64,000 nucleotides of DNA, from positions 62,001 to 126,000 of the forward strand of contig JACKOQ010000005.1 in assembly GCA_024234215.1 (NCBI GenBank). The letters are read 5' to 3'. This document shows, piece by piece, positions 37,212-46,074 of this stretch. The notes below the pieces were generated by a model, which was not told the DNA's origin, did not search any database, and saw nothing but the letters and a program-made list of their open reading frames with translations. Each line of letters begins with the position of its first letter. The stretch's first letter is position 1. This stretch comes from Pseudomonadales bacterium (GTDB taxonomy: Bacteria; Pseudomonadota; Gammaproteobacteria; Pseudomonadales; UBA5862). Position numbers and translations under genes: made by a program.

Positions 37212-38330
37212 TTGATCCGGCACGATTTTATCTAAACTTTTTGAGGTCTCTTTCGTCGAAGCTTCATGGACAAAGAAGACGCAAGAACCCAATCGCTGGA
37301 GCGACAGCATGAACGGCGCAAACAAGTAGTCCGTTTGTACCGTCAAGGCTACGGCGTCATGCAGATAGTTGGGCTCAGTGGGCTGAGTTATCCGACGGTG
37401 CGCGGAGTGATCGATCGCTATGAAGAGGGCGGACTGGCAGCGATCAAGCCTGCCGCGCGCGGCAAGCGGCCCGGCGATGGTCGAGAGCTGACACCGGAGC
37501 AGGAAGAAGCCCTCCAGCGCCTGATCTGCGATAAGCGGCCCGAACAACTGAAGATGACGTTTGCCTTGTGGAACCGTGCCGCCGTATCGGAGCTGATCGA
37601 GCAGGAATATGGCATCCGGCTCTCAGTTCGCTGCGTGGGAAACTACCTCGAGCGCTGGGGTTTTACGCCGCAAAAGCCGATCAAGCGTGCGTACGAGCAA
37701 CGCCCCGAGGCAGTTCAGAAATCGATCGAAGAGGAGTATCCCGCGATCGAAACGCGGGCCAAAGCCGAAGGTGGAGAGATTCACTGGGGTGACGAGACGG
37801 CGCTGGTCAACACTGACGTGCGCGGACGCAGCTACGCGCCGGCGGGCCAGACGCCTGTGGCATATGCCGTGGGAGGTGCTCGGCAAAAGCTCTCCATGAT
37901 CGCTACGGTCACCAATCGCGGCCAGACCCGCTGGATGATCATTGACGAGGCTTTCAACTCGGACAAGCTGATCGAATTTCTGGAGCCTTGATCAAGGATG
38001 CCGAAAAGAAGGTGTTTCTCATTCTGGACAACCTGCGCGTACATCACAGCAAGCCCGTCAAAGCCTGGGCCGCAGAGCATTCAGAGAGGATCGAGCTGTT
38101 CTACTTGCCCAGCTACAGCCCGGAGCTGAATCCGGAGAAGCGCCTGAACGCGAGCCTCAAGCAGGCCATCGGCTCCAAGGTGCCTGCACGCACAAAAGCA
38201 AAGCTCAAGGCAGCCGCGACAGAGCACATGCAAGAACTGGAAAAATCCCCCGAGCGAGTCATGAAATTCTTCCAGGACCCTCGAGTGAAATATGCCGCGT
38301 GAAACTTCAAACTTCACTTGGCCGGATCAA
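37212..38330. mobile_element. IS630-family insertion sequence
   Basis: The element is bounded by perfect inverted ends TTGATCCGGC (37212-37221) and GCCGGATCAA (38321-38330), each flanked by TA, the target dinucleotide duplicated by IS630 elements. Length is 1,119 bp. It carries one transposase split into two frames. It lies between the siderophore receptor leader and the esterase gene, its right end 24 bp before the esterase start. Confidence 0.9.
37266..38302 (+). pseudogene. IS630 transposase, split by a frameshift
   Basis: Two overlapping frames: 37266-37991 (helix-turn-helix part MQIVGLSGLSYPTVRGVIDRY and the first catalytic region EIHWGDETALV) and 37988-38302 (LILDNLRVHHSKP with the second Asp, then YSPELNPEKRLN with the final Glu). 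Together they make a full DDE transposase of about 345 residues. The break falls at GAGCCTTGATC, where one base seems missing relative to an uninterrupted frame. No A6-type slippery site lies there, so decay is more likely than programmed frameshifting, although the latter occurs in this family. Confidence 0.85.
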
Positions 38331-38354
38331 TAAGTACCTAAATTTTATGCCGTC

Positions 38355-39041
38355 ATGAATGAATTCTTTGTAAATCTGCGTCGAATTGGCATTGCCCTGT
38401 TCGCCTGGTCACTCCTTGGCAGTACGGCTTCTGCAACTCCTGTCATGAGCTCAACCCTGCTGGTGCTCGGTGACAGCCTGAGTGCTGGTTATGGCCTGAC
38501 CCTCGATCAGGGCTGGGTCGAGCTGCTGAAGCAGCGACTGGCCGCCGAAGCATTTCCGGTCGAGGTGATCAATGCCTCCATCAGCGGTGAGACCACCGAT
38601 GGCGGTCTGCGGCGACTGCCTGATCTGCTCGATCGCCACACACCCTCGCTGGTGATCATCGAACTGGGCGCCAACGACGGCTTGCGCGGATTTGCGCTCG
38701 ATTCGATTCGCGCCAATCTGACGCGGATGGTGCAACTGGTCCAGCAGCGTGGCGCCAGGCCGCTGTTGGTGGGTATACGCATTCCACCCAACTACGGCAG
38801 CCGTTATAGCGAACCTTTTTTTATTCAATATCAGGAGATTGCGAAGGAAAACTCGATTCCGCTCGTGCCGTTTCTGCTCGAAGGTGTCGCTGCGCAACCC
38901 GGGATGATGCAGGCGGATGGTTTGCATCCGACCGCCGCAGCACAGCCGCGCCTGCTCGATACCGTCTGGCTTCAGTTGCGGCCGCTGTTGCCGAAGCGCA
39001 GTGGCACGGCACTCCCCTCTTCTTCGGCCACCCAGCGATAG
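38355..39041 (+). CDS. tesA: SGNH-type arylesterase / lysophospholipase (TesA-like)
   Basis: Secreted or periplasmic hydrolase of 228 residues, like E. coli TesA. A signal peptide (IGIALFAWSLLGSTASA) precedes GDSLSAGYGL (nucleophile Ser), ISGETTDGGLRRLPDLL, the GAND block (ELGANDGLRG) and the DGLHPTAAAQ catalytic Asp-His. The IS630 right end lies 24 bp upstream, so the native promoter may have been displaced. Its 3' end overlaps the convergent feoC-like gene by 70 bp. Confidence 0.9.
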   Translation: MNEFFVNLRRIGIALFAWSLLGSTASATPVMSSTLLVLGDSLSAGYGLTLDQGWVELLKQRLAAEAFPVEVINASISGETTDGGLRRLPDLLDRHTPSLVIIELGANDGLRGFALDSIRANLTRMVQLVQQRGARPLLVGIRIPPNYGSRYSEPFFIQYQEIAKENSIPLVPFLLEGVAAQPGMMQADGLHPTAAAQPRLLDTVWLQLRPLLPKRSGTALPSSSATQR

Positions 39042-39244
39042 AGTTCGATCTGCTCCGTGGCGCAACTGCGGCAACCGCTGCTGCACAGCGTGCCCGACGG
39101 CAGTTTCTTCACCAGTCCTTTGCGCTCGAGCAGTGCAAGTTGATGGCGCAGCACCTCGGCACTGCTGTCGAAGCGCAGGGCCAGATCGCGCAGCGAGCAC
39201 TCATGATGCTGTTTCAGATGGTTCTTGAGCTGGATCAGATTCAT
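38972..39244 (-). CDS. feoC: FeoC-like winged-helix regulator
   Basis: A 90-residue FeoC-family protein: winged-helix N-terminus (MNLIQLKNHLKQHHECSLRDLALRF) and a cysteine cluster CSSGCRSC typical of Fe-S-binding FeoC. It modulates FeoB stability or feo expression in other bacteria. Its ATG overlaps the feoB stop codon (ATGA). The last 70 bp lie antisense to the end of tesA. Confidence 0.88.
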   Translation of the reverse strand: MNLIQLKNHLKQHHECSLRDLALRFDSSAEVLRHQLALLERKGLVKKLPSGTLCSSGCRSCATEQIELYRWVAEEEGSAVPLRFGNSGRN

Positions 39245-41559
39245 GCTGCACCCGCCTTCACACTCGCGGTCGAGGGGGCACTGCGACCCAGCCAGCGGAA
39301 AACGCCCACCACTGCGACCCACGACAGCAGGACCAGGGCAATCCAGAACGATGAGCTGCCGGGATGGCGGGCAAAGCTGGCCAATTGATAGCAGAAGGTC
39401 GCACTGGTGTAGGCGATGAAAGTGCCCCAGCCGGCGGCAAACAGAGTCCAGCCAGTGCCGGCCTCCCGTCGCAACGCGGCGATGGTCGACACGCAAGGAA
39501 AGTAGAGCAGGATGAACAGCAGGTAGGCATAGGCTCCGGCCTGCCCATCGAAGCGGCTGACCATCGCGCCGAAGGTTGAAAGACTCACCTGCTGCTCGGC
39601 CGCCGCCGCGCTCGGATCCCCCTCCTTGATGACACTGAAGCCGAGTGGATCACCCAGTCGATCGAGCAGTTGCAGCAGATTCTGCGGAATCGTGGCCGCT
39701 GCCGCGCTCAGTTGCGCCAGCAGGTCGAAGGGTGTTGCGGCGTCGGCTTCGCCGGCGGATTCGCGGTCCATCCGGCTGTAGATGGAGTCGAGCGTGCCGA
39801 CCACCACCTCCTTGGCCAGAACACCCGCTAGGATGCCGACGACGGCCGGCCAGTTCTCCTCGCGCAGGCCCATCGGCGCGAACAGCGGCGTGCCTTCGCG
39901 TGCAATCCAGCTCAACAGCGAATTTTCGCTGTTTTCGTTGCCGAAGCTGCCATCGCGGCCGATCGAGTTGAGCAGATTGATCACCAGCACCATGACGATG
40001 ATGATGCGGCCGGCGCGGACCACGAAGCCCTTCAGTTTGTCCCAGGTGTGAATGCAGATGCCTTTCAGCGTGGGCAGGTGGTAGGCCGGCAACTCCAGCA
40101 GGTAGGCATCGGCCTCGCCTTTCAACAGGCTGTTTTTCAGCAGCAGCGCAGTCAGCACGGCGATCAGGATGCCCAGCAGGTAGAGGCTGAACACCACATT
40201 GGCACCACCCACCGGAAAGAACGCTGCGGCAAAGAGTGCATAGACCGACAGCCGCGCGCCGCAGGACATGAAGGGCGCCATCATCGAGGTGAGAATGCGT
40301 TCTCGATGTGACTCCAGCGTGCGGGTCGCCATGATGGCGGGCACATTGCAGCCAAAGCCGATGATCAGTGGCACAAAGGCCTTGCCGGGCAGACCGATCC
40401 GGTTCATCAGCCGGTCCATCACGAAGGCGGCGCGCGCCATGTAGCCGGAATCCTCGAGAAACGACAGGAACAGGTAGAGTGCGCCGATCACTGGAATGAA
40501 GGTCGCCACCACCTGCACTCCACCACCCAGACCGTCCGCCAGCAGCACCTTGACCCACTGCGGCAGGCCGAGCGCCAACAGCAGTTGACCCAGCCCATCG
40601 ACCAGCAACGCACCTGTCACCTGATCGAAAAAGTCGATTAGCGCGCCGCTGAAGTTGATCGAAAACAGGAACATCAAATAGATGACGCCCAGAAAGATCG
40701 GCACACCGGCAAAACGGTTGAGCACGATCCGATCGATTCGATCCGAAGAAGTGCTGCCTGGTGCCTGACCGCGCGTGGCCACCTCCTGTGCGACCCGCCG
40801 GGCAAAACCGTAGCGGCTGTCGGCGATCAGCAATTCGACATCTTCGTGCAGTTCGGTGCTGATCTGGCGCCGCATCTCGGCGACGTCATGCAGAAGTTCT
40901 GGCTCGACCGCAGGCGCGACACCCTCATTCGCCAGCAGTTCGAGCGCGAGCCAGCGCCGCGCTGGATCGCGGCCCAGCGGATCGAGCCGATCCACCAGGG
41001 TGGCGACGGCGAACTCGATCTGCACCGGATGCAGAATGCCATCACCCCGCGTCGGGGGGTGAGTCAGTCGTTCGGCGATCGCCGTCTTCAATTGCGCGAT
41101 GCCCTGCTCGCGACTCGCCACCGTCACCACCACCGGACAACCCAGTTGCTGGCTGAGTTGCAACGGGTCGACAGTCAGTCCCTGCGCCGTCGCATGGTCC
41201 ATCATGTTGAGCACCACCAGCAGCGGGGCACCCATTTCGATCAGTTGTGCGGTGAGGTAGAGGCTGCGCTCCAGATTGGCAGCGTCGAGGATGTTGATCA
41301 GCAGGTCGGCTTCGCCGGCAAGCAGGTAGTCGCAGGCAACCTTCTCATCCAGTGCCTGGCTGAAGCGGTCGAGACTGTAGACACCGGGCAGATCGATCAA
41401 TCGGATCGGCTGTCCATCGATCTCGAACTGCCCTTCCTTGCGATCGACGGTGACACCGGGCCAGTTGCCGGTTCGCTGGCGGGCCCCGGTCAGGGCATTG
41501 AAGAGGGTGGTCTTTCCGCAGTTGGGGTTGCCAACCACCGCAATGGTATATTGGCGCAT
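39241..41559 (-). CDS. feoB: ferrous iron transporter FeoB
   Basis: Inner-membrane Fe2+ permease, 772 residues, normal for proteobacterial FeoB. The N-terminal GTPase has G1 GNPNCGKTTLF at residues 10-20, the switch VTVDRKEG, G3 DLPGVYSL and G4 NMMD. Helical gate regions follow from RIVLNRFAGVPIFLGVIYLMF, with the conserved FGCNVPAIMATRTLE and FMSCGARLSVYALF segments. It lies between feoA (11 bp upstream) and feoC (overlapping). Confidence 0.97.
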   Translation of the reverse strand: MRQYTIAVVGNPNCGKTTLFNALTGARQRTGNWPGVTVDRKEGQFEIDGQPIRLIDLPGVYSLDRFSQALDEKVACDYLLAGEADLLINILDAANLERSLYLTAQLIEMGAPLLVVLNMMDHATAQGLTVDPLQLSQQLGCPVVVTVASREQGIAQLKTAIAERLTHPPTRGDGILHPVQIEFAVATLVDRLDPLGRDPARRWLALELLANEGVAPAVEPELLHDVAEMRRQISTELHEDVELLIADSRYGFARRVAQEVATRGQAPGSTSSDRIDRIVLNRFAGVPIFLGVIYLMFLFSINFSGALIDFFDQVTGALLVDGLGQLLLALGLPQWVKVLLADGLGGGVQVVATFIPVIGALYLFLSFLEDSGYMARAAFVMDRLMNRIGLPGKAFVPLIIGFGCNVPAIMATRTLESHRERILTSMMAPFMSCGARLSVYALFAAAFFPVGGANVVFSLYLLGILIAVLTALLLKNSLLKGEADAYLLELPAYHLPTLKGICIHTWDKLKGFVVRAGRIIIVMVLVINLLNSIGRDGSFGNENSENSLLSWIAREGTPLFAPMGLREENWPAVVGILAGVLAKEVVVGTLDSIYSRMDRESAGEADAATPFDLLAQLSAAAATIPQNLLQLLDRLGDPLGFSVIKEGDPSAAAAEQQVSLSTFGAMVSRFDGQAGAYAYLLFILLYFPCVSTIAALRREAGTGWTLFAAGWGTFIAYTSATFCYQLASFARHPGSSSFWIALVLLSWVAVVGVFRWLGRSAPSTASVKAGAA

Positions 41560-41570
41560 GGGCCGGCCGT

Positions 41571-41870
41571 TCAGCCGCGCTGCACGGTGATCTGCTGCGC
41601 CAATCTCTTGCCGACCGCGATGCGGCCCGATCCTGCTGCGATCACCACGGCACCCGTGCGGTTGTGCAGCACCTGAATCTGCTGCCCGGGGCGAATGCCC
41701 ATGCTCAGAAGACGCAGCGTGACCTGGTTGCCGCCGGCAATCTGCAGCAGTGTCACCTGCTCGGTCGCGCGCACCTCACTGAGCATGAGCCGGTCCGGCT
41801 GGCTGGCAATCCGCACCGGGTCCGCCGCCCCAGCCGCCTGGTACTGCATCGCGAGTTGAGGGCTGTTCAT
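41571..41870 (-). CDS. feoA: FeoA domain protein
   Basis: A 99-residue cytoplasmic SH3-like partner of FeoB. The core is VTLLQIAGGNQVTLRLLSMGIRPGQQIQVLHNR followed by VVIAAGSGRIAVGKRLAQQI. It has an N-terminal extension of about 35 residues compared with minimal FeoA. The start at 41870 has AGGTGG upstream; an internal ATG near LMLSEVR would give the shorter form. First gene of feoABC, under a Fur box. Confidence 0.93.
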   Translation of the reverse strand: MNSPQLAMQYQAAGAADPVRIASQPDRLMLSEVRATEQVTLLQIAGGNQVTLRLLSMGIRPGQQIQVLHNRTGAVVIAAGSGRIAVGKRLAQQITVQRG

Positions 41871-41912
41871 GTCACCACCTGGTACGCTGCGTTGCAATCT
41901 GCTGGTTTTGCT

Positions 41913-41931
41913 AATGATAACGTTTCTCATT
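41913..41931 (-). promoter_or_regulatory. Fur box upstream of feoABC
   Basis: The 19-bp sequence AATGATAACGTTTCTCATT is a near-perfect dyad (outer AATGA / TCATT) matching the Fur 9-1-9 layout. It lies 43 bp upstream of the feoA start. Iron repression of feoABC is inferred. Confidence 0.8.
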
Positions 41932-42027
41932 GCAATGTCAAATCCATCCTGCACCCGTGGGACCCGGGCCTGCCCCCTCCCCTCTTCAATGCCGTGGCCA
42001 GTTTCGGGTTGAAAGACTGGTCGGGCC

Positions 42028-43113
42028 ATGTCGCAGATCAATGAATCGACAAGAAAGATCATTCACATCGACATGGATGCCTATTTTGCTGCCATCGAGC
42101 AGCGCGACCATCCGCAGTGGCGCGGCAAGCCGCTGATCGTGGGTGGCGCGCCCAATTCGCGCGGGGTGGTGGCCACCTGCAGTTATGAAGCCCGCCGTTA
42201 CGGCATCCATTCGGCGATGCCATCGGCGCGCGCCTATCAGCTCTGTCCGCAGGCACTGTTCGTCAAGCCCCGCTTCGAGATCTATCAACAGGTTTCACTG
42301 CAGATTCGCGAGATTTTTCAGCACTATACCGATCTGGTGGAGCCGCTGTCGTTGGATGAGGCCTATCTGGATGTCACCGGCAGCACCCTGCATCGGGGCT
42401 CGGCGAGTCTGATCGCGCAGGAGATCAGGCAGAGAATCCGGCAGAAGACCCAGCTCACCGCCTCGGCTGGCGTCTCGTACAACAAGTTTCTGGCCAAACT
42501 GGCCTGTGAGCGGGGAAAACCAGACGGCCTCTTCGTCATCATGCCCAGCGAGGGGGCGGCCCATGCAGCCGCCTTGCCGATCGACAGGTTCCATGGCATC
42601 GGCCGCAGCACCGCCAGCCGGATGAGATCGCTCGGCATCGAGTGTGGCGCCGATCTGCTGCGCTTTGGCCTGCCCGAGCTTGAGCAGCACTTCGGCAAAC
42701 TGGCGCGCCACTATCATGGCATGGCTGCCGGCATCGATCCGCGCCCGGTCAACCCTTCACGCATCCGCCAATCGATCGGCGCTGAGACCACCTTTGCCGA
42801 TGATCTGACCGATTCAGCGCAGATGGTGTCCGAACTCGAGCGGCTGCTCGATCGCGTCACTCAGGAGTTGCAGCAAACCGGGCAGCGGGCGCAGACGTTG
42901 ACCGTCAAGGTCAGGTTCAGTGACTTCCGCTCGGTCACCCGCGGCATGACGCTGCGACAGGGTTTTACCTCGGCACCGCAGGTCGATTCAGTGTTGAAGA
43001 CGCTGTTGCAGCGCGCACTGACCGATTTTCGGCCAGTGCGGCTGCTGGGAATCACGGTTTCGGGGCTGCAATCAGCCGATCACTCTCAACCTCGTCAACT
43101 GACGCTGTGGTGA
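42028..43113 (+). CDS. dinB: DNA polymerase IV
   Basis: Y-family translesion polymerase, 361 residues. Catalytic motifs DMDAYFAAIEQRD and LSLDEAYLDVTG (two metal-binding acidic residues plus Glu), then VSYNKFLAKLACERGKPDG. A helix-hairpin region GIGRSTASRMRSLGI and a little-finger domain follow. The 3' end overlaps the convergent gene at 43052 by 62 bp. No LexA-box was identified. Confidence 0.96.
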   Translation: MSQINESTRKIIHIDMDAYFAAIEQRDHPQWRGKPLIVGGAPNSRGVVATCSYEARRYGIHSAMPSARAYQLCPQALFVKPRFEIYQQVSLQIREIFQHYTDLVEPLSLDEAYLDVTGSTLHRGSASLIAQEIRQRIRQKTQLTASAGVSYNKFLAKLACERGKPDGLFVIMPSEGAAHAAALPIDRFHGIGRSTASRMRSLGIECGADLLRFGLPELEQHFGKLARHYHGMAAGIDPRPVNPSRIRQSIGAETTFADDLTDSAQMVSELERLLDRVTQELQQTGQRAQTLTVKVRFSDFRSVTRGMTLRQGFTSAPQVDSVLKTLLQRALTDFRPVRLLGITVSGLQSADHSQPRQLTLW

Positions 43114-43951
43114 CTTTCGCTGCGGCAGCGGCTGCGGCGGCGCGCTGCTCGCTCTGCCGCACATGGCGACGGTAGCGTGGATGGCGCCAGACCCAGATCA
43201 GCCCGCCCAGGCCAAAGACGAACAGCAGCATCCACAGCGGGCTCTCTTTGCTGCCGGCCAGTTGCGGCGCCTCGGCTGGCGAGTTGAGCCGTGCGACCGG
43301 TTGCGCCTGCACCTGGCTGTCGCTCTGGGCGCTCGATTTCAGGCCCAGCAGATGGTGATTGGCGTCGTAACTGAAGCGGGCATCGAGCAGAAGCTGCATC
43401 TGCCAGCTCACCCCGCCGGCGCCAAAGCGCCCCAGGCCGTTCTCGACCATCAGCGGCACCGCAATGCGAACCACCCGGCGGCCCGACGTCTCATCATCGC
43501 TCACGCGCACGGCATTGGCGTGGCTCGACAGAAAATCCTTGTTGCGGTCGACGGCAAAGTTGAGCGGATCACCGCTCAGTCGATAGAGGCTCACCTGATG
43601 GGTGTTCAGATCGGCATAGAGGGTCAGCGAGCGCGCGGCATTGCCGGTCGCATTGGCCGGACTCACGATCATCCAGAAACCATTGGCCACACCGCCATTT
43701 TCGCTCGGCAGAATGGTGAAGTCGGCGGTCAGATAGTTCCACTGGTCATCAAAGGCCAGCACCACATTGCGCACCTCGCCGGCCGTGCCGCTGCTGTTGG
43801 GTGACTGAACCACCGCCTGATAGCGTGCTGCCCAGCTTGCCGTTGGCAGCAGCAGGCTGGCCAGCGTCAACAACAGACAAAAACCGCGAGAGAACAAGGT
43901 CCTGCTGGCAGAATATGAACAGTTACCGTCGGATGTTACAGGCATGGACAT
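43052..43951 (-). CDS. unknown membrane-anchored envelope protein
   Basis: A 299-residue protein I do not recognise. It has a signal peptide (GFCLLLTLASLLLPTASWA), a beta-rich extracytoplasmic domain of about 190 residues (FDDQWNYLTADFTILP; GFWMIVSPANATGNAARSLTLY; GRRVVRIAVPL), one C-terminal membrane helix (PLWMLLFVFGLGGLIWVW) and a basic, alanine-rich tail. The strand pattern suggests a DOMON/CBM9-like or adhesin-like fold, which is only a guess. The ATG at 43951 has AGGAGG upstream. Monocistronic. Confidence 0.75.
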   Translation of the reverse strand: MSMPVTSDGNCSYSASRTLFSRGFCLLLTLASLLLPTASWAARYQAVVQSPNSSGTAGEVRNVVLAFDDQWNYLTADFTILPSENGGVANGFWMIVSPANATGNAARSLTLYADLNTHQVSLYRLSGDPLNFAVDRNKDFLSSHANAVRVSDDETSGRRVVRIAVPLMVENGLGRFGAGGVSWQMQLLLDARFSYDANHHLLGLKSSAQSDSQVQAQPVARLNSPAEAPQLAGSKESPLWMLLFVFGLGGLIWVWRHPRYRRHVRQSEQRAAAAAAAAKVTTASVDEVESDRLIAAPKP

Positions 43952-44093
43952 GGTCGATCGCCTCCTGGGTTGGGCTTGTTTGCAGGGATGCATGAGTTCA
44001 AGCTTAGACCGGCAGCCATGACGCGTCAGAAAGAACAACCACAAAAACGTGAAGTCACGCACAATGTCTGAAAAACAGATGGAGGAGTGACCG

Positions 44094-44705
44094 ATGCATC
44101 CAATGCGAATCTGGCTGATCGCCCTGTTGACGTTGATTCTGAGTGGCTGCGGCTACAACACCCTGCAGAGCCAGGATGAGCAGATCAAGGCGGCCTGGTC
44201 GGAGGTGTTGAACCAGTACCAGCGCCGCGCCGATCTGGTGCCCAACCTGGTCAACAGCGTGAAGGGCTATGCCGCACAGGAAAAAGCAGTGCTGACCGAG
44301 GTGACCCAGGCCCGTGCCAGCGTTGGCTCGATTCAGCTCACCCCGGAACTGCTGAATGATCCGGCGGCCTTCGCCCGCTTTCAGGCCGCGCAGGGCCAGC
44401 TCACCAGCAGCCTCTCGCGCCTGCTGGTGGTGGCGGAGAACTACCCGCAACTGAAATCCGACGCCAACTTCCGCGACCTGCAAGCCCAGCTCGAAGGGAC
44501 CGAGAACCGCATCACCGTGGCGCGCAACCGCTACATCAAGGCGGTGCAGGCGTACAACGTCACCGTGCGCTCACTCCCCTCCAACCTCACCGCGATGCTG
44601 CTCGGCTACCACGTGAAGCCCAACTTCAGCGTGGAGAACGAACAGCAGATCTCCACCGCGCCCAAGGTCGACTTTGCCCCGGCGCCCGACAGCAAATCCC
44701 GATGA
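44094..44705 (+). CDS. LemA-family lipoprotein-like protein
   Basis: LemA family, 203 residues. The N-terminus MHPMRIWLIALLTLILSGCGYN has a lipobox-like LSGC. The conserved core is DEQIKAAWSEVLNQYQRRADLVPNLVNSVKGYAAQEKAVL, followed by long helices (TSSLSRLLVVAENYPQLKSDANFRDLQAQLEGTENRI). LemA proteins usually co-occur with TPM-domain proteins, as here. Function is poorly known. GGAGGAG precedes the start, and the stop overlaps the next start (ATGA). Confidence 0.92.
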   Translation: MHPMRIWLIALLTLILSGCGYNTLQSQDEQIKAAWSEVLNQYQRRADLVPNLVNSVKGYAAQEKAVLTEVTQARASVGSIQLTPELLNDPAAFARFQAAQGQLTSSLSRLLVVAENYPQLKSDANFRDLQAQLEGTENRITVARNRYIKAVQAYNVTVRSLPSNLTAMLLGYHVKPNFSVENEQQISTAPKVDFAPAPDSKSR

Positions 44706-45571
44706 ACCGGCTCGGCCTGCCAAAAAGCATGGCCGGGCTGTTGCTGACAGCACTGCTCGGCATCGTCTGGATCAGCCATGCCGAGCTGCCGGTACCGCCC
44801 CTGACTGCGCCGGTCATCGACCAGACCGCCACCCTGACCCCGGAACAGCAGCGCAACATCGAACAGAGACTGCGCAGCTTCGAGCAGCGCAAGGGGAGCC
44901 AGATCGCGCTGCTGCTGGTCGCCACCACCCAGCCCGAGTCGATCGAGCAGTACTCGATGCGGGTGGTGGAGCAGTGGAAGCTGGGACGGGAGAAGATCGA
45001 CGACGGCGTGCTGCTGATCATCGCCAAGGATGACCGGACCCTGCGCATCGAGGTGGGCTATGGGCTCGAAGGGGTGCTGAACGATGCCCTCAGCAAACGG
45101 ATCATCAGCGAGCTGATCACGCCGCGCTTGCGCCAGGGTGATTTTTACGGCGGCATCACCGCCGGCATCGAGCAGATCATCCGGTTGATCGATGGCGAAC
45201 CCCTGCCGCCCCCTTCCCAGCGCCCTGCCCGCGACCGTCTGGAAATTGCGAACCTGCTGCCGTTGCTTTTCATCATCGTGCTGATGGCCGGCGGCGCACT
45301 GCGCGCCTTGCTGGGACGACCACTCGGCGCGCTGGTGAGCGGCACGTTGATCGGCCTGCTCACCTGGTTTCTGGCCGGTGCGCTGCTGATTGCGCTGCTT
45401 GCCGGCATCGGCGCCTTTCTCTTCACCCTGCTCGGCCATGCAGGCCGTGGCCTCGGCGGTTTTCCCGGCGGTTTCGGAGGGCGCGGCGGTTTTGGCGGTG
45501 GCGGCTTCGGCGGTGGTTTCAGTGGTGGTGGCGGCGGTTTTGGCGGCGGAGGTGCATCCGGACGATGGTGA
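44702..45571 (+). CDS. TPM-domain protein (YgcG family) with Gly-rich tail
   Basis: A 289-residue envelope protein. A signal peptide (LLLTALLGIVWISHAELP) precedes the TPM phosphatase-like domain (VIDQTATLTPEQQRNIEQRLRSFEQRKGSQIALLLVATT; DDGVLLIIAKDDRTLRIEVGYGLEG). Then come two or three membrane helices and a C-terminal tail of Gly/Phe repeats. This is the standard YgcG architecture. Translationally coupled with LemA and with the second TPM gene. Confidence 0.9.
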   Translation: MNRLGLPKSMAGLLLTALLGIVWISHAELPVPPLTAPVIDQTATLTPEQQRNIEQRLRSFEQRKGSQIALLLVATTQPESIEQYSMRVVEQWKLGREKIDDGVLLIIAKDDRTLRIEVGYGLEGVLNDALSKRIISELITPRLRQGDFYGGITAGIEQIIRLIDGEPLPPPSQRPARDRLEIANLLPLLFIIVLMAGGALRALLGRPLGALVSGTLIGLLTWFLAGALLIALLAGIGAFLFTLLGHAGRGLGGFPGGFGGRGGFGGGGFGGGFSGGGGGFGGGGASGRW

Positions 45572-46074
45572 CCATCAAACTCAAGCGCATCCTGACCCAT
45601 CTGTGGAGCGGCGAGCGACCCCTGCGCCGCGCCTTTCCGGCCAGCGCGCTGCGGCAGATCGAGCAGGCGATCCAGCGCAGCGAAGCCTCGCACAGCGGCG
45701 AACTGCGGTTCGTGGTCGAGGCCGCGCTCGACATCGGGCCGCTGTGGGCCGGCACCAGCGCAGCGGATCGGGCGCTGGAGCTCTTCTCACAGTTGCGAAT
45801 CTGGGACACCGAACAGAACAACGGCGTGCTGATCTACCTGTTGCTGGCAGAGCGCGATGTCGAGATCATCGCCGACCGTGGCATTCACCGCCGGGTCGGC
45901 AGCGCGGGCTGGGCGCAGATCTGCCGGATGATGGAGCAGGCATTCGGGCGTGGCGCCTATCTGGAGGGCAGCATTGCCGGCATCGAGGCGATTGCCCAGC
46001 AGTTGGCCCTGCATTTTCCGGCGCAGGATCAGGCCAACCCGAATGAACTGCCCGATGCCCCGCTGCTGCTGTGA
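45565..46074 (+). CDS. second TPM-domain protein, without signal or tail
   Basis: A 169-residue protein with a single TPM-like domain: LRQIEQAIQRSEASHSGELRFVVEAALD, then VWDTEQNNGVLIYLLLAERDVEIIADRGIHRRV. There is no clear signal peptide or membrane segment, so it may be cytoplasmic-facing or peripheral. It overlaps the preceding gene by 7 bp and the following recX by 4 bp (GTGA). Confidence 0.88.
   Translation: MVTIKLKRILTHLWSGERPLRRAFPASALRQIEQAIQRSEASHSGELRFVVEAALDIGPLWAGTSAADRALELFSQLRIWDTEQNNGVLIYLLLAERDVEIIADRGIHRRVGSAGWAQICRMMEQAFGRGAYLEGSIAGIEAIAQQLALHFPAQDQANPNELPDAPLLL

Noticed and set aside
37988..38302. Separate small IS gene with its own start
   Set aside because: Its sequence continues the transposase catalytic domain; it is the second part of one frameshifted gene.
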